A stretch of DNA of 45,088 nt from Methylacidiphilum caldifontis (GTDB taxonomy: Bacteria; Verrucomicrobiota; Verrucomicrobiia; Methylacidiphilales; CAMAQI01). Shown piece after piece: positions 23,561 through 31,929 of this stretch. The stretch covers positions 1 through 45,088 of the forward strand of contig CAMCSM010000011.1 in assembly GCA_945877805.1 (NCBI GenBank), in the 5' to 3' direction. The notes beneath the pieces were generated by a model, which was not told where the DNA came from, made no database searches, and saw only the letters and a list, made by a program, of their open reading frames with translations. Positions within the stretch are counted from its first letter, which is position 1. Every line of letters begins with the position of its first letter. The translations under genes were made by a program, and so were the position numbers.

Positions 23561-26053
23561 TTACCTCGTTGCATTGTTGCTGGTCATCTCTACGGAATCA
23601 TCAGCGATTTCATAAAAAGGTTTGCCCTTTGAATTCACGAGCCGTGCGGTTAAAAAAAGCATCAGATTCTTCTTCACACTCTTATCCACTTCACTTCGGA
23701 ATAGTCGTCCCAAATAAGGGAGATCGCCTAAAAGGGGGATCTTGTCGTTCACCTTCTGTCTATCCTCACGAATAAACCCCCCCATCACAACCGTTTGGCC
23801 ATTCATCACCGTTGTATCGGTCGTTAGTTTGCGGGTATTAAAGACAGGCTGATTCAGAATTCCACTCGTTAAACTTCCAATAGCTCTACTTTCGGATGAG
23901 CCCTGACGAATAGGCGATCCGTAGTTGATAAAACCTTCAAAATCTTTAACCTCCTGATCGAGCTTAATATCGATTCGTTGGTCAGGATAAGTGGTGGGGG
24001 TTACCGAGAGATTCACCCCAATATTTTCGGTCTTAAAATCACTCGGCGTTGCTGGAATCGGAACGGTCACGGTTGTAGTATTATATCTATATGCCGTTGT
24101 CGAAACTTCCGGGCTTTCGTAGGCACTCGGATATTTCATCTCTCTTCCGACCTCAATCTTTGCGGCAGTACGATTCCGGGTGACTATTTTCGGAGAGAGG
24201 AGAGTATCTACTCCTGTGACCTGATCAATGGCTCTCAAAAGCATTCCAACGGCATGTCCATCCAAATTAAAAGCAGCACTCAAAACATTAGGGGTCTGCG
24301 GATAAATCACCCCTGCAGTCGAGGAAGTAAAGGGGTAGACGCTCAATAGAGAATCTAATTGATTCTGGCTTAATCCTCCATAGACGGTACTTTGCGCTGT
24401 CGGAAACTGACCTGTCGAGGAGTTGCTTTTTCCATCGCGAAGACCAGTGCTTCCTAATAATGATTGTGAGGAAACATTTCCAGCTCCCGTATTAAAGGCA
24501 GCACCCCCATTTCTCAATAGATTTAAACGAGAATTACTGACGCCAACAATGTAATTAAAACTCAGTTCCTTTAAGGCATCATCAGTAAATTCAACCATTC
24601 GAACCTCGAGCTCGACTTGCGCTTCCTCTTTCAGAGCCACCGCATCAATCAAACCTTGAATGACATCGAGTTGATCTTGCGTATTCTTAACCACCATTTT
24701 ACTTTGAGTCGCTAAGAAAATCGCTTTCGATTGTTCTGAGGTAAAGGAGACCCCTTTATCGGTTAAATCTTTCTTCACATCAATCGCCCCCCCTTTGGAG
24801 TTCGCTGTCGAGGTGAGAAAATTCGCAGGAACCGAATAAGTTCTTGTTGAAAGAGTTGTGGCATCATCGCTTTGGGGTAACAAAACAATCGCATAATCAT
24901 CAATCTGTGTTTTTAAACCTGTGGTTGTATTAATAAATCGGAGAACCTCGCTTAAAGGAAGATTACTCAGGGTAATGGTGACCGGAGGGATTTTGTTCGG
25001 CTTTGCGGGAGCTGCTGCAGCAGCAGGCTTTGTCCCTGCGACCGCTAATGTCGGGGCAACAATGCCGCCTTGTTTCAAAACAAAATTCACCCCTTCGCCA
25101 GTCGGATCAGATTCACGACTTTTAACCGTTAAAAAAGTCACCACATCCTCAATCGGAGCCTCATTAAAGGAGATCTCTTTAATCATGATCTCCTCTAATT
25201 TCTTTCGCATCTTCGCAACATTGGAGACCGCTGAATTCAAATCAACCGGACGTGAGGAAAGGAGATTCTCTAGTAAAACCGGTTCGCTCCAACGCTCGTT
25301 TACTTGATTCATTGCCTCTTTTCGGGAACTTTCACGAGAAAGTTTTGCAAACTCCATCTGCTTTTTCTGAAGTTCCATCAAACGGGTTCTGGCAAGTTTG
25401 TTATATTTATCGACTGCAAGCACTCTCTCGTATCGATTTCTTGCCGCATCGTATTGTCCTGTTTCACGAAGACGATCGGCTTCATAAACGAGCTTTTCGA
25501 CTTGAAGAATATTCTCTTTAAATATTGGGGTAATCGCAGGATTTCCCTCGATTCCATCCACTCTCTTTTTCTGATCACCAAGTTTACTGTAAACCCGATT
25601 AAATTCTTTTTCAGAATTATAAATTCCACGATTATCGGGAGATAATTTTCGAGCCTCTTGAATAAGCCCTTTGGCTTTTTCATATTCTTTCGCACTTAAT
25701 GCATCATCGGCCTGCATCACCTTAATCTGAGAGATCCCCAACCGGGCGCTTTCAAATTGAGGACGATAAGTAGGAACATTACGCACGATAAATTCATATT
25801 TTTCTAAAGCCTTATTAAACTCCCGAGCCTCGGCAAGTCGCTCTGCCTCATGGAGGGCTTCATTGTATTGGAAATCACGGTCTTGACGTTTTCCTGCCTC
25901 TTCATCTGCTTTAACCACTGAGGGATCTGATGGATTGACTTGATTCGTTTCAATCACGGGAACTGGGGTTCCCTCAGCCTGAGAAAAGATCTCTTGAACA
26001 GCAAATAATAGTAATCCCATCGTTAACATCAAAGAAAAATTAGAATGCTTCAT
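23561..26053 (-). CDS. Secretin-like outer membrane protein of a pilus-like system (Amuc_1098 family), first copy
   Basis: An 830-residue exported secretin. The signal peptide (LMLTMGLLLFAVQEIFSQA) is followed by TPR-like helices (AREFNKALEKYEFIVRNVP, ETGQYDAARNRYERVLAVD), an N-domain (LSNLPLSEVLRFINTTTGLK), a glycine/serine-rich stretch, and the secretin core with KIPLLGDLPYLGRLFRSEVD and KKNLMLFLTARLV near the C-terminus. An alanine/proline-rich linker lies near residues 335-350. It probably builds the outer-membrane gate of the filament or export complex encoded upstream. The 69-bp gap before it is the largest within this operon and could contain an internal start signal. Confidence 0.88.
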   Translation of the reverse strand: MKHSNFSLMLTMGLLLFAVQEIFSQAEGTPVPVIETNQVNPSDPSVVKADEEAGKRQDRDFQYNEALHEAERLAEAREFNKALEKYEFIVRNVPTYRPQFESARLGISQIKVMQADDALSAKEYEKAKGLIQEARKLSPDNRGIYNSEKEFNRVYSKLGDQKKRVDGIEGNPAITPIFKENILQVEKLVYEADRLRETGQYDAARNRYERVLAVDKYNKLARTRLMELQKKQMEFAKLSRESSRKEAMNQVNERWSEPVLLENLLSSRPVDLNSAVSNVAKMRKKLEEIMIKEISFNEAPIEDVVTFLTVKSRESDPTGEGVNFVLKQGGIVAPTLAVAGTKPAAAAAPAKPNKIPPVTITLSNLPLSEVLRFINTTTGLKTQIDDYAIVLLPQSDDATTLSTRTYSVPANFLTSTANSKGGAIDVKKDLTDKGVSFTSEQSKAIFLATQSKMVVKNTQDQLDVIQGLIDAVALKEEAQVELEVRMVEFTDDALKELSFNYIVGVSNSRLNLLRNGGAAFNTGAGNVSSQSLLGSTGLRDGKSNSSTGQFPTAQSTVYGGLSQNQLDSLLSVYPFTSSTAGVIYPQTPNVLSAAFNLDGHAVGMLLRAIDQVTGVDTLLSPKIVTRNRTAAKIEVGREMKYPSAYESPEVSTTAYRYNTTTVTVPIPATPSDFKTENIGVNLSVTPTTYPDQRIDIKLDQEVKDFEGFINYGSPIRQGSSESRAIGSLTSGILNQPVFNTRKLTTDTTVMNGQTVVMGGFIREDRQKVNDKIPLLGDLPYLGRLFRSEVDKSVKKNLMLFLTARLVNSKGKPFYEIADDSVEMTSNNATR

Positions 26054-26122
26054 AGTTTACCTTATTTTGTTTTTATCTTTAAAAAAGTAAAATGTCAACC
26101 TTTTACAGCAAAAGAGTTTACT

Positions 26123-27121
26123 TTATTTTTTTTCAACTTTTGATGGCAGTTGCCTCAAGTCGTCAGCAGAGAGGCTTGGAATCAGGTATTCCTCGTTTGA
26201 ATCTACCTTCTTCACTTTAACACCGGTCCCAGTGGCATCGATAATTCGATATTTTTCACCCATTAAATCAAAGGATCTCCCCCGTTCTGCAGCAAAAGGT
26301 TGATCGATTTTATTGGCAAGAGCCAAAACAAAGGTCGCATGAATTTCAGGGATATTTTTGGCTTCTCCTTGGACAAATATCGTCTTCATCTCAAGTTCCT
26401 TATTCTCCACTTCTAACTCAGAGACATCGACTTCCTCTTCAGCCCCTGTCGAGGCACTTTTCTTCACCACTTTTTTAAGACTATATCCCACAATCTCAAA
26501 CCCATCCACTTTCTCTCCCTGTTTTTTCATAAAAGAGTTTCGATCCTCCCCTTTTTCAACAAGTACGGAATAAACATCCTTCTCCTCTAATTTTTGAGTC
26601 CCTGTAAATTTGTATTCAATCTTTGTTGCTTTAACCTCTTTCACTCTCAATGCAGAAATATAAGCAGGGTGACTTTGGGGGTCGATAGGGTTTGTCCCCT
26701 CTTCAGGTTTTTCGGAGTGATATTCCATTATATTCGTAAATCCGTCACCATCAGGATCTTGCGTCACGACAGTTAAATCCAAGATCGGAAGATCATATTT
26801 CTGCAACCAACCCAAGGGAAATGGCCCGACCATCACCTTCTCATCTTCCTTTTTAATCTCATTTTTATCAGGAAAATAAAGATATTTTTCTGAAAGAAAC
26901 AAACGATGTTTCGTTTTAGAAATCCATTCTTTGGGAGTTAAAATCTCTTTTTTCATTTTCTCTAACACATTGGGATCCAAAGCGACTGCATTCTTGCCAC
27001 TATTTTTAGGACTCACCCCAAAGACTCCTTCTCCCGTAAATAAAAAAGAATAAGCGGCAAGGAGCAGTCCCGATAAAATGAGCACACTGATCTGGAAATA
27101 AAAATGCCAGGTTTTTTTCAC
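26123..27121 (-). CDS. Amuc_1099-like pilus-system membrane protein
   Basis: A 332-residue single-pass protein with an N-terminal membrane helix (residues 8-28, YFQISVLILSGLLLAAYSFL) and a large periplasmic part. Residues of about 101-150 form the verrucomicrobial block FPLGWLQKYDLPILD...DPDGDGFTN..EY..GTNP, a calcium-binding thrombospondin type 3-like or EF-hand-like loop. The C-terminal part is beta-rich (RSFDLMGEKYRIIDATGTGV). The gene overlaps the Amuc_1100-like gene by 4 bp. Role in the apparatus unknown; probably a periplasmic connector to the secretins, by position analogous to PilP. Confidence 0.8.
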   Translation of the reverse strand: MKKTWHFYFQISVLILSGLLLAAYSFLFTGEGVFGVSPKNSGKNAVALDPNVLEKMKKEILTPKEWISKTKHRLFLSEKYLYFPDKNEIKKEDEKVMVGPFPLGWLQKYDLPILDLTVVTQDPDGDGFTNIMEYHSEKPEEGTNPIDPQSHPAYISALRVKEVKATKIEYKFTGTQKLEEKDVYSVLVEKGEDRNSFMKKQGEKVDGFEIVGYSLKKVVKKSASTGAEEEVDVSELEVENKELEMKTIFVQGEAKNIPEIHATFVLALANKIDQPFAAERGRSFDLMGEKYRIIDATGTGVKVKKVDSNEEYLIPSLSADDLRQLPSKVEKK

Positions 27122-28050
27122 TTTTTTTTCTCCGCAGGTGTCGTGATCTCGCTAACCCCATGCCATTCAATGAAATCAACCCTGACTTTAAATTTTATTT
27201 TTTCCTCCCCAAGAACAGGGACTAAAGGAGGGGCTTTTGTCGCCTGTGCTGCTGCTGTCCCAGTCGTTACAAATTGGCGCTGTAACTCATCTAAACGAGA
27301 AGGAACCGGCTTTAAGCTTGTGGCATAACAGGAACGAACCACATAAAGATAGGGAAGTTTATTCATTTCATTTAAAAACTGCTGAAGCGTCGCCGTAACC
27401 CCAATAAATTCGACTTCTAAAGGGTAGGTTGTGTAAATTTGTTCCGAATGATGAAATGAGGAAAACTTTATTTGTTCCGGCTCAAGAGATCCAGCCTTTT
27501 TAAGCTCACCCTCCTCTTCAAAGGAGCGTCCGATCGATTCAATTTTTTGAGGAGCACAGGCAATTAAGAGCGCGACTAACTTTTCAACTCCTAAAAGCTG
27601 TTTCCCTAATACAAGGGTATCTTTCTTCTTAGGGTTTTGTTTTTGATACCGTGAAAATCCGAAATAGAACTCCGCTGGAATCGAAACGCTTTTTGCTTTT
27701 GCGAGTGCCCTCAGATCGTCAACTGATTTCGAAAGTTGCTCCTTAAATTCAACCGACTCGATCTCTTTGATCTCTGCCGTTCGATTTCCAGAGGGAAGTA
27801 ATATCGGCTTCAATGAAATTAAAAAACCTTCGAGCCTCTTGGAGCTTTCAGTTAAAATATTCATATTTTCCTCACTTGGGTAGTGAGCCCGTCCTGAAAT
27901 GGTGATCAAGGTTCTTTGATGATTATCAAGCTCGGTTTTTTTCTCTTGCACCTCGCCGGTAATCAATACCGCTCCAGTAATTCCCGCAACGAAAATAACT
28001 CCCATCAAGGAGACGATTATCCATTCAAAAGTATTGAGTTTCGTTTTCAA
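27118..28050 (-). CDS. Amuc_1100-like pilus-system membrane protein
   Basis: A 310-residue protein with a membrane helix at 9-30 (FEWIIVSLMGVIFVAGITGAVLI), a coiled-coil segment after it (EKKTELDNHQRTLITISGR) and a periplasmic alpha/beta domain (about 160-310; TYPLEVEFIGVTATLQQFLN resembles PilO-like folds). Length, topology and position match Akkermansia Amuc_1100, an outer-surface protein known to signal through TLR2. Here it is probably a PilO-like structural part. It overlaps both neighbours by 4 bp, so stoichiometric co-translation is likely. Confidence 0.8.
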   Translation of the reverse strand: MKTKLNTFEWIIVSLMGVIFVAGITGAVLITGEVQEKKTELDNHQRTLITISGRAHYPSEENMNILTESSKRLEGFLISLKPILLPSGNRTAEIKEIESVEFKEQLSKSVDDLRALAKAKSVSIPAEFYFGFSRYQKQNPKKKDTLVLGKQLLGVEKLVALLIACAPQKIESIGRSFEEEGELKKAGSLEPEQIKFSSFHHSEQIYTTYPLEVEFIGVTATLQQFLNEMNKLPYLYVVRSCYATSLKPVPSRLDELQRQFVTTGTAAAQATKAPPLVPVLGEEKIKFKVRVDFIEWHGVSEITTPAEKKK

Positions 28051-29834
28051 GGCTTCACCTCAATCGGAATCTTGAGTTTTAAGTTAAGGCTGAAATTCAA
28101 TGCTAAGGATTGATTGTTCTCGGAAACGTTTTCGACAGAAACGATCGCATCTGAAAGTCGAGTATTATCGATATCAAAATATGGAGAAGAGGCAAGTTCA
28201 GAGACAAACTCATTAATCGCTCGGGATGGCGTATCGGACTTGTAAAGCCCCTTGATCACGAGTTGATTGATTTCAGGCGGAAAAGAGACTTTTGGAGCCG
28301 AAACTTCTCCTTTTGCTTTTCCTTTCGGCTTTTTAGCCTTAGAAGCCCCCTCTTTGATCTCAATCAAAAACTCCTCGTTTAATTCATGAATCCCTTTTCC
28401 ATCATTAAACATAGGCGTCAGTTGAGTAATCCATACCCCTTCAGGAATTTTCGCATTTAAATCAGAGAGTACATTTTTCCAGGAGTCCCGATCTCGGGTA
28501 ATTTTTTCAATCGCATCCAGGACTCTTTGATAACGCTCATTTTCCTGTTCTAATTTAACGATCTTTTGCTCTTCTAATTTCAGTTTTTGAACACTTTTTG
28601 ACCGACGATCAAGCTCCTTACTTAAAACAGAAAGCTGCTGATAGGCCCCTAAATTAATGGCACCAAAGAGAAGAGTCCAAGCCAATAATCCAATAATAAG
28701 CATCGGCTTTAAGCGATTTTGTTCTGCCTCTTTTCGGATCGAAACAGGAGAAAGATTAATCTCAATCGGCCTTTCCGATAGAAGAGTTAGTCCCCCACCA
28801 ATCAGCTCACCCATTAACAAAGCCTCTTTAGAGAGCTTTGCAGTCTGTATCGACTTCCCGATGATTACATTTTTAAGCGGATTAAAATACTCAATAGGAA
28901 TGGTGAGTTTTTCTTTTAAAAATAAATCCATGTAAGGGAGCAATGAAGATCCCCCCGTTAAATAAATCATCTTCGGAGAGGAACCCTTTTGCTGAGTCCG
29001 ATAAAAGGTAATCGAACGACTGACTTCCTGAGCTAATTTCCCCATTGTTGTTCGCACGATCTTTGAAGTTCGCGCAACACTCTCCTCAGGACTCTCCGCA
29101 TATTCTGAACCAAGTGAGACGTAGGCCTTCCTCTTTTTGAGCTGCTCAACCACTTCATACGGTTCTTGGAGATCATTGCAAATACTCTGGGTGATTGCGC
29201 TTCCTGCGAGAGGGATACTACGAGTAAAAAAATTGCTCTTCTCAATAAAAAGAAGATTTGTCCCTCGTGCTCCAATATCTAAAAGAAGAACACAATCGGA
29301 AGATTCCGGATAGTTATATCGAAATGCATTATAGAGAGAGAGAGGGGAAAGATCAACACTCGTTGGCTTAAAGTCCAACTTTCTTAAATTCGCTGTGTGA
29401 GCCTCAATTTGATCATTTTTGATCGCGGCTAAAACAGTATCAATATCCCCATCTGTCTTTTTTCCCATTAACAGTTGAAAATCCCAGACCACTTCGTCCA
29501 ACGGAAAGGGAACATTTTGCTGTGCTTCAAACTTTAAAATGTCCTCTAACTGAGCCTGCTCGACAGGAGGGATCTTAATAAATTTTAAAAATGAGGTGTG
29601 AGAGGAAAAAGAGAGGTGAGCATCTCCCCCTTTGATCCCTGTTTCTTTAGATAATTTTTTAATCGCATTCGCAATAAACGGGAGGGCATTCTCCTCTTTA
29701 TTGGGATCAATCCCCATTTCAGAAATTCCATAGCGATTCAGAGTGATCTGTCCCGACTTGGTGGTCGTAAACTCTGCCATTTTCAGAGAAAACGAACCAA
29801 TATCAATAGCAATTGTTTTTGTTGCTCGTGCCAT
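28047..29834 (-). CDS. Amuc_1101-like PilM ATPase fused to a PilN-like membrane segment
   Basis: A 595-residue protein. The first 340 residues are an actin-fold PilM domain: phosphate-1 loop IAIDIGSFSLKMAEF (8-22), adenosine-side LLLDIGARGTNLLFIE (about 186), and IYLTGGSSLLPYMD (about 290). Around residues 355-362 lies INLSPVSIRKE, similar to the conserved PilN segment INLLP that PilM grips. Then comes a membrane helix at about 370-392 (MLIIGLLAWTLLFGAINLGA), a coiled coil and a periplasmic domain like PilN. PilM and PilN are separate genes in classical type IV pili, so this looks like a natural fusion. It forms the inner-membrane base of the system. Confidence 0.87.
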   Translation of the reverse strand: MARATKTIAIDIGSFSLKMAEFTTTKSGQITLNRYGISEMGIDPNKEENALPFIANAIKKLSKETGIKGGDAHLSFSSHTSFLKFIKIPPVEQAQLEDILKFEAQQNVPFPLDEVVWDFQLLMGKKTDGDIDTVLAAIKNDQIEAHTANLRKLDFKPTSVDLSPLSLYNAFRYNYPESSDCVLLLDIGARGTNLLFIEKSNFFTRSIPLAGSAITQSICNDLQEPYEVVEQLKKRKAYVSLGSEYAESPEESVARTSKIVRTTMGKLAQEVSRSITFYRTQQKGSSPKMIYLTGGSSLLPYMDLFLKEKLTIPIEYFNPLKNVIIGKSIQTAKLSKEALLMGELIGGGLTLLSERPIEINLSPVSIRKEAEQNRLKPMLIIGLLAWTLLFGAINLGAYQQLSVLSKELDRRSKSVQKLKLEEQKIVKLEQENERYQRVLDAIEKITRDRDSWKNVLSDLNAKIPEGVWITQLTPMFNDGKGIHELNEEFLIEIKEGASKAKKPKGKAKGEVSAPKVSFPPEINQLVIKGLYKSDTPSRAINEFVSELASSPYFDIDNTRLSDAIVSVENVSENNQSLALNFSLNLKLKIPIEVKP

Positions 29835-29842
29835 GCCCTACC

Positions 29843-30622
29843 CTATTTCTTGTCCGCTGATTTTGCTTTGATCATGGGAAAGCGATCCATCGAATAATTG
29901 GCCCATGGGGTCATATCTTTTGTAATTGCCCCGTTCTTCACCTGTGCCAAAGACTTAAATACTTTCTCCCACTCTTCATCTTTTTCCTTCAAATCTTTAT
30001 AGGACTCATCCGCATTCTTTCCATTGAGCGCCTTTTTGTCTCCAACATAAGCCTCAACACGAATATTCCCTTTAGAGGAGGAATAAAGCTCTTTGAGTCC
30101 ATACAACTCTACGAGTTCTGGGGTCACAAAAAAAATCCCATATCGAAACTTCGCATTGGAGCCTGTTTTTTTCACATTCAGATAGGTCACTTCACCCGTC
30201 AAAAGCGTTGAAAGAGAATCCTGTTTCCCTGTCCCTTTTATCGTTCCCTCAATATAAATTTTAAAACCCACTTCAGGAACATTCGGGTTTAGTTTCCGCT
30301 CCTCATTTGAAAGCTTGGCCCCCCCCTCATCGACCCAATCATCGAGGGTATAGCGAAAAGAAACCTCCATCCATTCATCGTTGGAATCATAGTATTTGTA
30401 AGTCATCTCAGATTCATCCACAGAACCGCCTGACCCAGCAGGGGTTTTTTGGAATTTGGGCTTATGAATATCTGAAATCACCACGTTTAACGATTTGCTT
30501 AAATCCGTTGTCCCCTCCTCAGTCTTGTCTTGTGCAAATAGAAACCCGAGTAGAAAAATGGCCGAACAAAAGGATAAATAAACAAATCGATGAGTTTCAA
30601 AAAGAAACAGATGTTTTTTCAT
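29843..30622 (-). CDS. Amuc_1102-like exported pilus-system protein
   Basis: A 259-residue protein with an N-terminal hydrophobic segment (13-30, FVYLSFCSAIFLLGFLFAQ), either a signal peptide or an anchor, followed by a beta-rich domain (SEMTYKYYDSNDEWMEVSFR, GFKIYIEGTIKG, VTYLNVKKTGSNAKFRYGIF). It has no recognised enzymatic motif. It is the first gene of the six-gene operon, 8 bp before the PilM-like gene. Order and size match Amuc_1102. The ATG at 30622 has no Shine-Dalgarno motif and lies just after a good promoter. Confidence 0.75.
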   Translation of the reverse strand: MKKHLFLFETHRFVYLSFCSAIFLLGFLFAQDKTEEGTTDLSKSLNVVISDIHKPKFQKTPAGSGGSVDESEMTYKYYDSNDEWMEVSFRYTLDDWVDEGGAKLSNEERKLNPNVPEVGFKIYIEGTIKGTGKQDSLSTLLTGEVTYLNVKKTGSNAKFRYGIFFVTPELVELYGLKELYSSSKGNIRVEAYVGDKKALNGKNADESYKDLKEKDEEWEKVFKSLAQVKNGAITKDMTPWANYSMDRFPMIKAKSADKK

Positions 30623-30634
30623 AAACTATTCATA

Positions 30635-30663
30635 ATTGTATTTACTACAAAGGTCAATGTAAA
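30635..30663 (-). promoter_or_regulatory. Predicted promoter of the pilus-like operon
   Basis: On the minus strand TTTACA (30663-30658) and TACAAT (30640-30635) are 17 bp apart, a strong sigma-70 match. The predicted start is about 5 nt before the ATG at 30622, leaving almost no leader. Confidence 0.55.
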
Positions 30664-30748
30664 TCGTCAGATGTAACAATCTCCAGATCAACTTAATAAT
30701 CAACATCTTATATTACCTTTTAAGATCTTCCTGAGCTCAAAACGAAGC

Positions 30749-31810
30749 CTATCGCTGCGAAATCTTTAAGACGCGCTCGGCCATAGCGCTCCAAGTGACG
30801 GTCTTTAAACTCTTTGCCGCATTCTCTCCGATCTGTTCTCGCCGTTCTTTTTGATGATAGGCCAGTTCAATCTGAGAAATGAGCTCTTCGAGGCTAGGAT
30901 CATCCCAATGGGCCGATACATTTCCGTTAGAATCTTTAATCTCTAATGAATTCATCGACTTGACTAAAAAAGAATTTTCAGGGGTAAGAATATCCTGATG
31001 ACCGGAGGAAAAGCTCGCTACCACCGGTTTTCCGCAGGCCATATATTCCATTAAAACGAGGTTTGTCCCCCCCTCGCAACGGTTCGGAAAAACGCCAAGA
31101 TCGGTTTTCCGATAAATCGATCTCATTTTTCGATTCGGAAGTAAGGGGCAGGTTTGAATTTTTTGAGGATCGACCCCATTTCGAATATAAAAAGCATGCA
31201 TTTTTTCGGCCCAACTATCTCCCATTTCGATATAGTCGACATGAGGGGAGAGAGTCATCGTTCGCATCGAGTCAATCCACTGATTCTCCCAAGAAGTGAT
31301 CAGCCTCATATTCGAATATTTTTGACTTAGAATCCGGAAGGCAGCCAAAACAAGATCTTGTCCTTTTCGATATTCAAACTTTCCACCAGAAAAAAGAACA
31401 AACTCCTTCTCCTCACTCTTAGGCTCGAGGGGATAAAAAAACTCTGGATCAATTCCTTGAATAAGAACATCGGTATTGAGAATTCCTTTTGCGCTCATTT
31501 GCGTTTGACACCAAGTCGACCCCGCAAGCACTAGGTCGAGCGCGGAGGCGTTCGCAATCGAAGAGGGATGCAGTTCGTTTTCAAAAAAAACATAACCGAG
31601 ATTTTTATCTCCTCGGAGCGGCATCCATTGCTTAAGATTAACTCCCTCTAATGCATGGAAACAGACTCCCTCCACTTTTTTATCCCATTCCGAAGGAGCC
31701 CAAGAGGTGGGATCGGATAAAGCGGTTATTTTTGAAAGTTCTTTCCTCAAATAAGCACCACAAAGGCCCCATCCATAATTAGTCCCTGTAGGTAAAGCGA
31801 GATGAATCAT
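30749..31810 (-). CDS. GT4-family glycosyltransferase
   Basis: Cytoplasmic glycosyltransferase of 353 residues with a GT-B fold. The N-terminal domain opens with HLALPTGTNYGWGLCGAYLR. The C-terminal domain contains FVLFSGGKFEYRKGQDLVLAAF, then near residue 245 the donor-binding EGGTNLVLMEYMACGKPVVA, which includes the E-x7-E motif of GT4. It probably transfers a nucleotide-activated sugar to a surface glycan or protein; donor and acceptor are unknown. It lies downstream of the kinase gene, separated by 119 bp that contain only a small inverted repeat and AT-rich sequence, so it may have its own promoter. Confidence 0.85.
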   Translation of the reverse strand: MIHLALPTGTNYGWGLCGAYLRKELSKITALSDPTSWAPSEWDKKVEGVCFHALEGVNLKQWMPLRGDKNLGYVFFENELHPSSIANASALDLVLAGSTWCQTQMSAKGILNTDVLIQGIDPEFFYPLEPKSEEKEFVLFSGGKFEYRKGQDLVLAAFRILSQKYSNMRLITSWENQWIDSMRTMTLSPHVDYIEMGDSWAEKMHAFYIRNGVDPQKIQTCPLLPNRKMRSIYRKTDLGVFPNRCEGGTNLVLMEYMACGKPVVASFSSGHQDILTPENSFLVKSMNSLEIKDSNGNVSAHWDDPSLEELISQIELAYHQKERREQIGENAAKSLKTVTWSAMAERVLKISQR

Positions 31811-31929
31811 TATTTTATATTTCAGTTACACTTGATTTCTTTGAATCAATTTTGGATTTTCCGAAAAGCGGTAAACATATCATTTTTCTTATGAGGAACT
31901 TACATTCTATGGTGAATTAGCCCTGGGGT

